Positions 35,301-43,305 of a stretch of 64,000 bases of DNA are shown piece by piece. The stretch covers positions 21,244 to 85,243 of the forward strand of contig JBCBRY010000028.1 of NCBI GenBank assembly GCA_039819485.1, written 5' to 3'. The stretch is from UBA6168 sp039819485. Lineage in GTDB: Bacteria; Bacteroidota; Bacteroidia; Chitinophagales; Saprospiraceae. How positions within the stretch are numbered: the stretch's first letter is position 1; each line of letters opens with the position of its first letter. The notes under the pieces are model-generated. The model searched no databases, was not told the DNA's origin, and was given only the letters and a program-made list of their open reading frames with translations. Made by a program: the position numbers and the translations under genes.

Positions 35301-35713
35301 GCGATGATTGTCCTGATCCGATCGCTCAGCCAACAACTTCAACAACCTATACCTTGACCGTCGCCAGCGACAATGATTGTTTGGCGGAGGACGAAATACT
35401 GGTCACTGTAAATGGGGATGTGGACATTTACCGCCCCAATGCATTTTCTCCGAACGGGGACGGCATCAACGATGTCTTTACCTTGTTCGGTGGATCGCAA
35501 TTGCAAAACATGCGGACCTTCCTCGTATTCGATCGTTGGGGCGCCAAGGTATTTGATGGAAAAAACCTGGCACCAAGCGATCCAAATTACGGCTGGAACG
35601 GCACGCACAACGGACAATTGATGGATGCGGGAGTCTACGTGTTTTATGTTGAAATTGAAATGGCAAACGGAGAAGTGGTCACGGAGAAAGGGGAGGTGAT
35701 GTTGATCAGGTGA
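29309..35713 (+). CDS. giant surface protein: CBM-like domain, HYR and PKD-like repeats, CHU_C type B sorting domain
   Basis: 2134 residues from the ATG at 29309 (MVMPNFIKTFCICFLLASGV signal peptide; 29315 is an alternative). Residues about 30-130 resemble starch-binding or AMPK-type carbohydrate modules (GGVYVAGNFFDQIGLPNWTE, GLYQYKFLNGFGGWEFNG). Then come about nine 80-residue Cys-rich units of HYR type (PADLTVECGN, DDCD, RTWEVEDCSGN), about twelve 80-90-residue units starting PTADAGADMTLTC, and one SprB-like unit (PSCFGAEDGVLQID). The C-terminus is the gliding-motility-associated domain (YRPNAFSPNGDGINDVFTLF, FDRWGAKVFDGKN), a T9SS type B signal. It should be exported by the type 9 system to the surface and probably works in adhesion or polysaccharide capture. 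DNA repeats are strong, so assembly length may be uncertain. Confidence 0.92.
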   Translation: MVMPNFIKTFCICFLLASGVTVVNGDTPEPGVVVSTLMDKITLRVDMRLQTVNGGVYVAGNFFDQIGLPNWTEIAMCDLGDGIWEISLTGITPGLYQYKFLNGFGGWEFNGFGGPCTNPNDNENRWLDYGGGVHVEGPWCFSTCDLFCPPLGDPGATDTDPPTIDEPAPVNTTIQCGDPLPNGATLDASDGCNINVTTETGTPSDDLSGLSACGVGDVIRSWEAEDCAGNTSSVTQTITIEDTTNPTIDVPVPADLTVECGNLPAAASLAASDGCDTDVTTTGLPTDDNSGLTACGTGQIIRTWEVEDCSGNSVSASQTITIEDDLAPTINESIPADITVECGSIPAAQPLDASDDCDTDVTSTGLPTDDISGLSSCGTGEIIRTWEVMDCSGNAVSASQTITVEDGTSPVLSGGAPPGVTVTCGNVPTAVALAVSDDCDNTITSTGLPIDDMSGIGPCGTGQISRSWSVFDCTGNSLSVFQTINVEDNTAPEINVPVPANTTLQCGEPLPVAMPLSASDACDLNVTSTGPPVDDLSNITTCGTGDVIRTWEVSDCSGNTTTVSQTITFEDAEDPIIVDPIPADVIVDCNNIPVGVPLTAADGCDQNLAATDFPFDDMSGLSNCGLGTIVRTWTTTDCSGNMTTGTQLITIADDQPPFLTQAIPADVTVTCGNVPVGLPLSAADDCDGILVATDMPVDDNSGLNSCGTGVIVRSWTATDCSGNVLFETQAITVTDEEPPVLTIPGNASLDCNNIPTASAADASATDNCSTASISYNGETIVGAGCPYEIHRTWSAEDECGNTSSATQIITVTDNDSPTLATPPPDITVCAGALPGAADLNWTDNCDGTGSVSPTDVSDGMNDPETITRTWTYSDNCGNTANVSQIITVISAPSANAGDDLNLCEGAVASLSGSVAGGFNSLLWTSSGNGTFGDETSENTDYSPSIDDFANGSVTIYFTAQTNGVGACSETSDSLTLNFIITPSANAGADQSITCATTQVALNGSGSSSGPGYAYEWSGPGIHAMNINEQNPLVDETGTYVLTVIDTLSGQSCSATDSVEVFENTAEPTADAGADMTLTCAETSVVLDGTGSSAGPALVYLWSGAGITAANENLPNPAVSEGGIYTLTVTDTLNGCFASDHVEVQLDGNLPTADAGPNQIINCNHDAVVLDGSNSSVGAGIEYQWFDPNGMPLGTELTQTVSQGGIYSFEVSDTNNGCEITATVEVVTDTELPTADAGVDATLTCDESSVELGGSSSSGAIFSYVWILQNDTVGTDETLIATQSGIYTLLIVNNQNGCFASDEVAVSQNADLPTAEAGDDQQLDCGNTAVFLDGSGSSSGTGITYLWTGPNFSSAEISPQVGVAGIYYLTVVNTNSACEAIDSVEVTADADLPVADAGIDTLLNCYASQILLDGNNSTQGAGIEYEWQDEFGNVLGTTLTLSVDQPAVYTLFVNNTQNGCSSSDGITVGLDDQSPVADAGTDMQFTCTQTTLTLDGTGSTVGTDIVYEWNGPGISGPVDQLTATAVEAGIYTLSVTNTINGCTAIDEVEVTQNPDVPTAFAENDQHFDCFTDVVDLSGSASVPQVTYQWSGPGINASNENLEEPEVSEPGIYSLVVTDLVTGCESPPAVVEILDLRTPPLISLAVSDNLDCQTMSVLIDGSGSEQGDTIAYQWLSGGNVLSTGPDDFWMANEAGFYTLVVFNSVTGCISEDSIEVVDESALPPVLVDGPTTVNCANEIITLSEIASPPNATYAWSTNNGNILQEDQNEIQVNAAGQYLVEVTDPSNGCTNTFTFSVQGDFTPPSIQFINDFSIGCSQTEVMLSAEVIAGTNDLTYTWNGNGFSSSDEMPTVTQIGDYELVVTDNINGCSSSALVTVSQSNGIENVFFTAISPSCFGAEDGVLQIDSVWGANLPYSLSWNNTTTTDPYLNGLASGSYSVLLADAAGCEMMVDFTLQDPPVLAVDLGPDVEISLGESIQLSPSVSASVLQYIWSGTETLSCDDCPDPIAQPTTSTTYTLTVASDNDCLAEDEILVTVNGDVDIYRPNAFSPNGDGINDVFTLFGGSQLQNMRTFLVFDRWGAKVFDGKNLAPSDPNYGWNGTHNGQLMDAGVYVFYVEIEMANGEVVTEKGEVMLIR

Positions 35714-36127
35714 TTAGGTGCCGGAAGTGGCCTGCAGGTTGATAAAAAGATGATTTTTTGTGATTTGTTGTTTTTCAACCGAACCTTTATCAACACAAAC
35801 GCCTCAGTTGTACCCATTAACAAAAAATTACATGGTTTTTGATAGGATGTGTTAAGTTGTTAAATTTGCATTTGATATAACGATTTTCCGCATTATCCTT
35901 CCCATCCGCCGATTTACAAAAAGAAAACCAGCAAGCCAGCCGTACGTGAATAACCAACTTTGCCAACTGCTGCTTGAATTATAGTAAAACATTTTATAAT
36001 CCTTTGGCATGACTTACACAGGCATCTTTCCTACTGGAGATCAATCCACCTTTCATTTGGGTACATATTGTCACTAAAAGCAAAATGCTTTTAGGTGTAA
36101 AGTCGTTTATGAAACTTTTAATATCTC
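35714..36127 (+). other. intergenic region upstream of the IPTL-type protein
   Basis: 414 bp without a gene. It holds a good promoter candidate (35838-35868) and a small hairpin CTAAAAGCAAAATGCTTTTAG at about 36074-36094 close to the next start codon, so the transcript would have a leader of roughly 250 bases. Confidence 0.5.
35838..35868 (+). promoter_or_regulatory. Bacteroidota-type promoter
   Basis: TTTG at 35838-35841 and TAAATTTG at 35861-35868, separated by 19 bases, match the TTTG-N19-21-TAnnTTTG consensus of the primary sigma factor of the phylum. It points to the duplicated secreted protein gene at 36128. Confidence 0.55.
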
Positions 36128-37612
36128 ATGAAAAAGAACATTTTACTTTCTTTTCTATTCGTGGTTTGTACAGCCATTTGGGTGAGTGCCCAGCCTTACT
36201 ATTTGAGGAGCACTACTGCTCAATGTGATTTTGGTAACTCCAACGCTTCCTGTGAATTGTCTGATGTGGGCGGAGGCATCTATGAATTAGTGACTGACTT
36301 TGGCGGTGCCGTCGGGCGGCAGGAATTCAAAATCTACGATGCTGGTGCAGATGCATGGTACCCACCGTTCGCTAATGCCTGGTTCAACCATCCCGGAGGT
36401 AACATGACCTTCCGTTTTGACACCTCTAACGGACAGGTAGAAGCAATTGAAAATAACACGCCGGTGATCTGTGCGCCGGGTGATTGGACAAATCCAATTT
36501 TTGACCCCAACACGCCTATGGTCAATACCAGCGGTAATGAATGGTGCTATACAGTGGCCAATCCCGGTACTTATAATTGGAAACCGGTGGTTTGTGGTGG
36601 CTTTGATTCCTGGCAACCGATCAATGGTGAACGCAGCGTTAATTCATCCAATTGGTCAGTAGTGACCACTTCACCAAACGAACAGGTTTGTGTCGAGTAT
36701 GATCCGAATACGGGGCGGGTATCTTTACCAAATCCACCGATGGGGGTTTATCTCCGGGGCAGTCAGGGCTTGCCCTGTGATTTTGGCAGTACCAATCCGA
36801 CCTGTGAACTGACCGATCCAGATATGGACGGTGTTTTTGAACTCACTTACGATTTTGGTGGAAATGTAGTTGGCCGTCAGGAATTTAAGATTTACAACGC
36901 TGCAACCGATATGTGGTACCCAGGTGGCCCGAATGCCTGGTACATCCATAATGGTGGTTCCATTACCTTCAAATGGTATAGTGCGACCGGAGAAGTAGAA
37001 GCGGTTGAAAACGACCCGCTAACGCTGTGCGCTCCTGGACAGTGGACTGGCTTTGATCCAAATACGCCAATGGTCGACATGGGGAACGGCGTCTTCTGCT
37101 ACAACGTACCTACCGCAGGTACTTATGAATGGAAACCGGTGGTCTGTGGCGGTTTTGACTCCTGGCAACCTTTTAATGGTGAACGCAGCGTCAACTCTGC
37201 CAATTGGACCATCACTACCAATGTAGATGGACAACAGTTCTGTGTTACTTATGATATTGCTACAGGAAGGGTAGGGGCTGCGCAGATTTTTGCTGTACCA
37301 ACAATGGGCCAGTGGGCAATGATAATTTTCACTCTGTTGATGGTGGCCATGGGCATGGTCCTCGTTCGTCAGAGCCAGATGGCTTACGCCGGGGCGGGTA
37401 CAAAGAACTTCAGTTTTTCATTGCGCAAGCTTCCGTTTGAAAAAACAGGTTATAACAAGGCCCTGTTGATTAGTGCATTGACAATGACTGCGGTCTTTGT
37501 ATTGGCAATCGCTTTCTTTGGATATGAAATGACCAAAGCTGATATACCGGGCAGTTTGTTGTCATTGCCATTGGTAGCATACATCGTCATGCTTCTGAAA
37601 AAGAATCAATGA
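36128..37612 (+). CDS. duplicated secreted domain protein with IPTL-like anchor and extra membrane tail
   Basis: 494 residues. Signal peptide (MKKNILLSFLFVVCTAIWVSAQ), then two copies of one ~175-residue unit (about 24-199 and 207-383) sharing CDFG, VGRQEFKIYDA, CAPGDW, DPNTPMV, GTYNWKPVVCGGFDSWQP and NGERSVNS. Each copy resembles the beta-sandwich carbohydrate modules near starch systems. VPTMGQWAMIIFTLLMVAMG (390-409) matches the IPTL-CTERM type of C-terminal anchor. Unlike typical IPTL proteins, the chain goes on for 85 residues with two more hydrophobic segments (447-465, 472-489). It follows the CBM-like surface protein on the same strand. Function is unknown; a membrane-anchored glycan-binding role is an inference. 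Confidence 0.85.
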   Translation: MKKNILLSFLFVVCTAIWVSAQPYYLRSTTAQCDFGNSNASCELSDVGGGIYELVTDFGGAVGRQEFKIYDAGADAWYPPFANAWFNHPGGNMTFRFDTSNGQVEAIENNTPVICAPGDWTNPIFDPNTPMVNTSGNEWCYTVANPGTYNWKPVVCGGFDSWQPINGERSVNSSNWSVVTTSPNEQVCVEYDPNTGRVSLPNPPMGVYLRGSQGLPCDFGSTNPTCELTDPDMDGVFELTYDFGGNVVGRQEFKIYNAATDMWYPGGPNAWYIHNGGSITFKWYSATGEVEAVENDPLTLCAPGQWTGFDPNTPMVDMGNGVFCYNVPTAGTYEWKPVVCGGFDSWQPFNGERSVNSANWTITTNVDGQQFCVTYDIATGRVGAAQIFAVPTMGQWAMIIFTLLMVAMGMVLVRQSQMAYAGAGTKNFSFSLRKLPFEKTGYNKALLISALTMTAVFVLAIAFFGYEMTKADIPGSLLSLPLVAYIVMLLKKNQ

Positions 37613-38073
37613 TATATATTTAACTTTTTATAAGAACAGCTGTTATTTAAACGGTGTCAGTGCTGGAAGTACTGACACCGTTTTATTTTGCAAAGATCAA
37701 GCAAAAAAAAACGCTGCTCTGGGAGCAACGCTCAAATTTTGTACATCTACTTTAAGTTCACAAAGAAAATGTTTGGTGGGGTCAAAATAACTGCTATTCT
37801 AACTGATAGGGCAAATTTCATTAATGCTTGTTATGTAGATGTAAAAGGTATTTGAAAAAATAGTTAGTCCTGAAATGAGCCTGAAAATGGCTATTTTCGA
37901 CGGAGCCCACCAGAAAGAGGATGAAAAAGCAGTTTAGTACCCTAACATTTGGAAAACCAATTTGTTATTTCCGAACTTCACAGATTAATTGGTACTTGGT
38001 TTATGGTTCTTGGTGTGAAAGTTAAATTGTGAACCTCGAACTTCGAACCCAAAACCTGAAACGACATATTAGA
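37613..38073. other. intergenic region upstream of ftsH
   Basis: 461 bp without a gene. It begins with a strong terminator (37649-37684). The remainder is ordinary A/T-rich DNA that should contain the ftsH promoter; no confident -7 element was found. Confidence 0.45.
37649..37684 (+). terminator. intrinsic terminator
   Basis: AAACGGTGTCAGT pairs perfectly with ACTGACACCGTTT around a nine-base loop, followed by TATTTTG. It lies 37 bp after the stop codon of the IPTL-type protein gene. Confidence 0.85.
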
Positions 38074-39999
38074 ATGGCAAAAAATCAACAGCCTCCTCCG
38101 AACGATAAAGAGACCAATAAAGGAATGTTTGGCAAAGGCTTTTCATGGGTATATTTTTTAATCATTGGTTTGCTATTGGTGCAGGTTATGTACCAGGTGA
38201 TGCAACCCAAGCCTGAAGAAATTTCCTACTCAAGGTTCAAACAGGTTACATTGGCCAACGACGATATTGAAAGAATATTGGTGGTCAATAAAGAAGTGGC
38301 CGAGGTGTTCATCAAAAAAGATCGGCTGAGTACGGGAATCTATGCTGAGATAGACCGGAATGCTGATGGTCCTCACGTCAAGGTCAATATTGGTTCTATT
38401 GAAAATTTCGAAAAAGACATTGCGGAAGTTCAGGATAAAGGTAATTCCACTTTGGAATTGGAATATGAAGAACGCACTGACTGGCTGGGCGATATCATGT
38501 CCTGGATGTTGCCCTTCCTGTTGATCATCGGAATCTGGATATTTTTTCTCAACCGAATGCGGCCTGGCGGTGCAGGAGGGATGAACCCATTTGACTTTGG
38601 AAAATCTTCTGCTACAGCTTACAAGAAGGAAACAGGTTCAGTCACTTTCGATGATATCGCTGGTCTGGAAGAGGTGAAAGTAGAAGTTCGGGAAGTGGTA
38701 GATTTTTTGAAAAGCCCGGAAAGGTATACAAAGTTGGGTGCCAAAATTCCCAAAGGAGTCTTGTTGGTTGGCCCTCCGGGCACCGGTAAAACACTCTTGG
38801 CAAAGGCGGTAGCCGGTGAAGCAGGCGCCCCCTTCTTCTCTATGTCTGGATCCGAGTTCGTGGAAATGTTTGTCGGGGTAGGTGCATCAAGGGTGCGGGA
38901 TCTTTTCCGCAAGGCCAAACAGAGCGCGCCGAGTATTATTTTTATTGATGAAATAGATGCGATTGGGCGTAGTCGTGGAAGGGCTGCTTCTTTCCAGTCG
39001 AACGATGAAAAAGAAAACACCCTGAACCAACTACTCACGGAGATGGACGGGTTTGGTGCCAATACAGGCGTCATTGTTTTGGCGGCAACCAACCGCAGTG
39101 AAATTCTTGACCGTGCCTTGCTCCGGCCAGGCCGTTTTGACCGGCAGATATTCCTGGACCTGCCCACATTGCTGGAACGAAAGGCTATCTTCCGGGTACA
39201 CACCAAACCGCTGAAACTGGACAAGGATTTCAAACTGGATATCATGGCACAGCAGACTCCTGGTTTTTCAGGTGCCGACATTGCGAATATCTGTAACGAA
39301 GCTGCACTGATTGCCGCCCGGAAAGGGAACAAATCTGTAGCTATGCAAGATTTTTACGATGCAATGGACCGGGTCGTTGGTGGCCTGGAAAAGAAGACCA
39401 AGATACTTTCTGACGATGAAAAAAAGATTGTGGCTTATCACGAAGCAGGGCACGCAACGGCCAGCTGGTATTTGCCGCACGCAAGCAAATTACTGAAAGT
39501 CTCCATTGTGCCAAGAGGTAAGTCCCTGGGGGCAGCCTGGTACATGCCCACTGAAAGGTCGCTCTATTCTACTGCCCAGTTTGAGGATCGTATCTGCGCT
39601 GCGCTGGGTGGCAGGGCAGCTGAAGAGGTAGTTTTTGGAGAAATCACCTCCGGAGCACTGGATGACCTGGAGAAGGTGACCAAGCAGGCTTATACCATGG
39701 TAGCCTATTATGGCCTGAACGAGACCATCGGGCACATCAGTTTTTATGATAGCTCAGGCCGCAACGAGTCCTCTTTTACCAAACCCTACAGCGAGGAAAC
39801 GGCCCAGAAAATCGATGAAGAAGTAAGCAAAATGGTGGAGCGGTTGTATAACAAAACCAAGCAACTGCTGATGGAGCACCGGGAAGAACTGGATAAACTG
39901 GCTGAAAGATTATTGGATAAAGAAGTGGTCTTAAAGGAAGACCTCACCGATATTTTCCATATGCCGGAAGGCAAGGAAGTAGAAAATACTACAACTTAA
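38074..39999 (+). CDS. ftsH: ATP-dependent zinc metalloprotease FtsH
   Basis: 641 residues from the ATG at 38074 (MAKNQQPPPND); the frame upstream to 38029 has no family support. Transmembrane helices at about 24-42 and 143-160 enclose the periplasmic domain. The AAA module has Walker A GPPGTGKT (233-240), Walker B IIFIDEIDAIG, and the second region of homology NRSEILDRALLRPGRFDRQ. The zinc site is HEAGH (456-460). FtsH degrades unassembled membrane proteins and some regulators in an ATP-driven hexamer. The protein is full length and shows no damage. It is preceded and followed by clear hairpins, so it is probably monocistronic. Its presence on a replicon with a plasmid origin is notable, because it is usually chromosomal and near-essential. 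Confidence 0.97.
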   Translation: MAKNQQPPPNDKETNKGMFGKGFSWVYFLIIGLLLVQVMYQVMQPKPEEISYSRFKQVTLANDDIERILVVNKEVAEVFIKKDRLSTGIYAEIDRNADGPHVKVNIGSIENFEKDIAEVQDKGNSTLELEYEERTDWLGDIMSWMLPFLLIIGIWIFFLNRMRPGGAGGMNPFDFGKSSATAYKKETGSVTFDDIAGLEEVKVEVREVVDFLKSPERYTKLGAKIPKGVLLVGPPGTGKTLLAKAVAGEAGAPFFSMSGSEFVEMFVGVGASRVRDLFRKAKQSAPSIIFIDEIDAIGRSRGRAASFQSNDEKENTLNQLLTEMDGFGANTGVIVLAATNRSEILDRALLRPGRFDRQIFLDLPTLLERKAIFRVHTKPLKLDKDFKLDIMAQQTPGFSGADIANICNEAALIAARKGNKSVAMQDFYDAMDRVVGGLEKKTKILSDDEKKIVAYHEAGHATASWYLPHASKLLKVSIVPRGKSLGAAWYMPTERSLYSTAQFEDRICAALGGRAAEEVVFGEITSGALDDLEKVTKQAYTMVAYYGLNETIGHISFYDSSGRNESSFTKPYSEETAQKIDEEVSKMVERLYNKTKQLLMEHREELDKLAERLLDKEVVLKEDLTDIFHMPEGKEVENTTT

Positions 40000-40023
40000 C
40001 TTCTGTTTTTATTAACCTCAGCC

Positions 40024-40060
40024 GGCAGGTGTCATTTCCCCGGAAGAGATGACACTTGCC
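40024..40060 (+). terminator. terminator after ftsH
   Basis: GGCAGGTGTCAT (40024-40035) pairs with ATGACACTTGCC (40049-40060) with one mismatch. It begins 25 bp after the ftsH stop codon; only a weak T-rich tract follows. Confidence 0.7.
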
Positions 40061-40294
40061 TCTCTCCTTATTTATTAGAAACAATATATTATTCTGTTTT
40101 TACAGTTAAATCAGCGGCTTTCCGTTATTGATTAAGAAAATAATAACAAAAATCGAAAGATAATTTTTTGCCTTAATCGTTACTTAGCTCCTTTACCTCG
40201 TCAAAACTGACGACTTTTCTCGCGACGCGCCCTTCATCAAAATATTATTTTATAAATAAACATCAACATTTTTTGAACTGAATAAATTGAATCG

Positions 40295-41326
40295 ATGCGT
40301 ATCAATTTTAACAACTACGACGCCGTAGAAATTCTCGAAAAGGTAGAGAGTGATTTAGGTGTTGATATGAACACGTCCTGTCAGCGAACGGAGTTTCCAA
40401 TTCCACCGTCGATCGGTTCCGGACAGATAGCCACTTATTTGTTCAAGGATGGTCTGGCCATTTTCCTTTTCAACGGACAGCTCGACCAAGACTGGGAATG
40501 GGAGTTTCAGTGTAAGGAAGACTCTCCGGCCTTCATTTTTTTCTCGCTGAGCGGTCAGGTAGAAGATGATAAAAAAGGCAAAGAAGAAAACTTTGTCCTG
40601 AACCCGCTGGATACATTGTTGGTCACACAACCGGGCGGCTCCCGCAGGAGCATGATTTTGAAAAAAGGAGAACCCATTCGATTGGCCATTTTAAGACTCG
40701 ACCCCAAACGCTTCTTTCATAAAAAAGCCTGTAGCGCAGAGGAACTGCCGGAAGAGATAAGAAAACTTTTTGCTTTCTCCGGGCAAGAAATTAGATGTCA
40801 TATCCCTCCTAACCGGTCAACAGAAATGGCCGTTCAGATTGTTTCCGGGCTGCTGGATAGCCCATATTCCGGATTGATCCGAACTTGTTATGTCGAAGCC
40901 AAGGCCAGGGAGTTGCTTTCCTGGACGCTGTACCAATTGGATAAAAATCACTCGAAACCAGTACCATACAACCACTTGACAAAATATGAAACACTCAGGC
41001 TGGAAAAAGCACGTAAGATTCTCATCCATGATTTGAAGGCAGCTCCAACAATAAAGGAGTTGTCAAAAAAAGTTGGGATAAACCAGCAAGCACTCAAGCA
41101 GGGCTTCAAGCGTCTATTCAATAAAACGATCTATCAGTACCTGTTGGAGCAGCGGATGGAAACGGCCAAAAAAATGATGCTCAGCCAAAAGTATCCGGTC
41201 TGGGAGGTCGCAGAGGCAGTCGGTTATTGTAATGCCAGCCATTTTGCACGCCGTTTTAAAGAGCATTTTGGGGTTTTGCCAAGTAGGTTTGTCAGCATGA
41301 TTTGGCGGGATGGGCAGGAAAACTGA
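40295..41326 (+). CDS. AraC-family transcriptional regulator
   Basis: 343 residues. The N-terminal 220 residues form a sensing domain without clear similarity (IATYLFKDGLAIFLFNGQLD, PAFIFFSLSGQVEDD). The C-terminal part has the two AraC helix-turn-helix motifs: APTIKELSKKVGINQQALKQ and YPVWEVAEAVGYCNASHFAR followed by RFKEHFGVLPSRF. The long N-terminal domain and the RLEKARKILIHDLKAAPTI linker recall siderophore-related PchR-type regulators in Bacteroidota, an inference. It is flanked by ftsH on one side and a leftward lipoprotein on the other. Targets unknown. Confidence 0.93.
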   Translation: MRINFNNYDAVEILEKVESDLGVDMNTSCQRTEFPIPPSIGSGQIATYLFKDGLAIFLFNGQLDQDWEWEFQCKEDSPAFIFFSLSGQVEDDKKGKEENFVLNPLDTLLVTQPGGSRRSMILKKGEPIRLAILRLDPKRFFHKKACSAEELPEEIRKLFAFSGQEIRCHIPPNRSTEMAVQIVSGLLDSPYSGLIRTCYVEAKARELLSWTLYQLDKNHSKPVPYNHLTKYETLRLEKARKILIHDLKAAPTIKELSKKVGINQQALKQGFKRLFNKTIYQYLLEQRMETAKKMMLSQKYPVWEVAEAVGYCNASHFARRFKEHFGVLPSRFVSMIWRDGQEN

Positions 41327-41793
41327 CCTCTATGAAGGGCAAGGTTGCTGCCTTGGTCCTATTTCTATTTGGGGCAGATCTATTTCCAAACAGGTCATTG
41401 TGTTTTATTCCCTTCATTCTACCTTCGCACCTTATTTTGAATTTCTGTAAAAAGGAATTACTTATCATCCAAACAAAAAGACAACAAAGGCAAATGCCTT
41501 TTTAAAGATTTGGTTTTTTGGGGTTAAATAGACGGCTACTTGTTAAATCGGGTGGTCGTCTTCTTTCTTTTTGATTACCTCCATTTTTACACGTTATGCC
41601 AAAGAGTTTTTCTCGAAGCGTTTGTGCGCCTGCCAGTTTTATACTGCGCGGGCGCTTTTTTTTAATAAAAAAACACCCACCGAAAATTTTCAGCAGGTGC
41701 ATTAACCATAAGCTTAAGACCCTATATTTTTAGTCGGAGAGTAGGCGAGTAGGCGAAGTTTACAAACCGAACAAAGTAAATTCGCTTACTCGC
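41327..41793. other. intergenic region between convergent genes
   Basis: 467 bp with no convincing gene. A dyad around 41737-41799 forms the probable terminator of the acidic lipoprotein gene: GAGTAGGCGAGTAGGCGAA against TTCGCTTACTCGCTTACTT, four mismatches, with the tandem unit GTAGGCGA inside each arm. No clear element for the AraC gene end. Confidence 0.5.
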
Positions 41794-43116
41794 TTACTTG
41801 CCCAAAGCTTTTACCATTTTTTTGGTATGCTGGTAGTTGATAGCTTTATGCCGTTTGATCGTCATGGCTGTGACCGTTGACTGGTCGTTTCCGGTTACCA
41901 GTTTGTTGGGGTTTCCGGCCATGCATTCGAAGCATTCTTCGAGGATTTCTTCCAGCTCTTCGTCGCTGTTGACAGTCACGACAGTGCCATCTTCCACGAG
42001 TGTCAATTCTATCGGATAGGCGAGTGTTGGATCTTCGTCACTGTTGGGGTTGTTGTCGTACCAGCCATCAATGGCCATTTCCAATTCCTCATCGCTGTTA
42101 ACTTCGGCAGTAGTTCCGTCAGGGAAATTAACAGTAACTGGATAGGTGACGGTAAAACATTCTTCGAATGGGTTGCCTTCATCGTCCCATTCTCCGTCAC
42201 ATTCTTCCCATAATTCCTCTAGTTCCTCTTCATTATTTACGGTGATGGTTTCGCCCTCCAGCGTTACTTCGATCGGAAATTCGACGGTGGGGTCTTCGTC
42301 CGAATCGGGATTGTTTTCATACCAGTTGAAGATGATGTCATCCAGTTCTTCGTCATCGTTGGCAACCTGAGAAGTGCCATCGGGCAGAAGTACAGTGATC
42401 GGATAGGCGATCTCAAAGCAAATTTCATATTCATCATCGTCCCAATCACCATAGCATTCGTCAAAAAGTTCTTCCAGTTCTTCTTCATCGTTGATGGACT
42501 GCGTGGTTCCGTCATCGAAAGTGACTTCTACCGGGAATTGCAGCGTAGGGTATTCCTCCGAGTTGGGGTTGTTGGTTTCCCATTCATCGAATAGCATTTC
42601 CAGCTCTTCGTCACTGTTTGCAGAGGCGGTCGTTCCATCTGGGTAAACGACTGTTACTGGATAATTTAAGGTAAAACACCATTCTTCATCATCATATTCT
42701 CCAAAGCATTCATCGAACAATTCCTCCAATTGCTCTTCATTGTCAAGGGCTTGGGTAGTGCCATCTTCAAGTGTCACGTTGATGGGGAATTCAAGGGTTG
42801 GATCTTCGTCGCTATCCGGATTGCTGTCGTACCACGCTTCGATGATGGTAAATAGTCCGTCGTCGTCGTTTGCTACTTGTTGGGAGCCATCGGGGAGGAG
42901 TACATTTACCGGATAGTTGATCTGAAAGCACAACTCGTCCAGGTTTTTGTTGCCATTTGCGCTGTCCATAAAATTGGACGTATTTACATTGTTGGGGCTC
43001 TGGGTGTTCGTGTCGGGGATCAGTCCCTCGGTGGCGTCTTTTTTACAGGCGAATGCCACAAATACGAGAAGAGTGGAAACGAAAGCGATTTTTAGCAGAT
43101 TTTGTAGTTGATTCAT
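41794..43116 (-). CDS. strongly acidic four-repeat lipoprotein
   Basis: 440 residues from the ATG at 43116, giving a lipoprotein signal (FVSTLLVFVAFACKKD, lipidated C24). After a short Asn-rich linker come four units of about 88 residues, each built as CFxINYPVTVxxPDGT, NSDEELExxxxxWxxNNP, SDEDPTLEFPIEVTLEDGTT and NEEELEELFDECFG. Asp and Glu dominate the whole chain. Each unit holds two Cys near its ends. The C-terminus is basic (AMTIKRHKAINYQHTKKMVK). Similar acidic DGT / DEELE units occur in uncharacterised Flavobacteria-type lipoproteins, from memory. The chain could bind Ca2+ or other cations. It lies downstream of a small lipoprotein and the TonB cassette, on the same strand. Confidence 0.88.
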   Translation of the reverse strand: MNQLQNLLKIAFVSTLLVFVAFACKKDATEGLIPDTNTQSPNNVNTSNFMDSANGNKNLDELCFQINYPVNVLLPDGSQQVANDDDGLFTIIEAWYDSNPDSDEDPTLEFPINVTLEDGTTQALDNEEQLEELFDECFGEYDDEEWCFTLNYPVTVVYPDGTTASANSDEELEMLFDEWETNNPNSEEYPTLQFPVEVTFDDGTTQSINDEEELEELFDECYGDWDDDEYEICFEIAYPITVLLPDGTSQVANDDEELDDIIFNWYENNPDSDEDPTVEFPIEVTLEGETITVNNEEELEELWEECDGEWDDEGNPFEECFTVTYPVTVNFPDGTTAEVNSDEELEMAIDGWYDNNPNSDEDPTLAYPIELTLVEDGTVVTVNSDEELEEILEECFECMAGNPNKLVTGNDQSTVTAMTIKRHKAINYQHTKKMVKALGK

Positions 43117-43305
43117 GTTAAACATTTTTTAGTTAAAAACCCTGGGCAAAAATTCCTTTGACTGAAATGGTCGTTTCAGCTGTCCTTTCAGATATTTTAA
43201 ACCAGAATTTTAGTTGATTTTAGTTTACTGTTTAAGTAGTTGTAGCTTTTGTGTTTACAGGACAATTAGGAGTTGTATTTCCCCTAAAGAGGAGTAAGAA
43301 TATTT

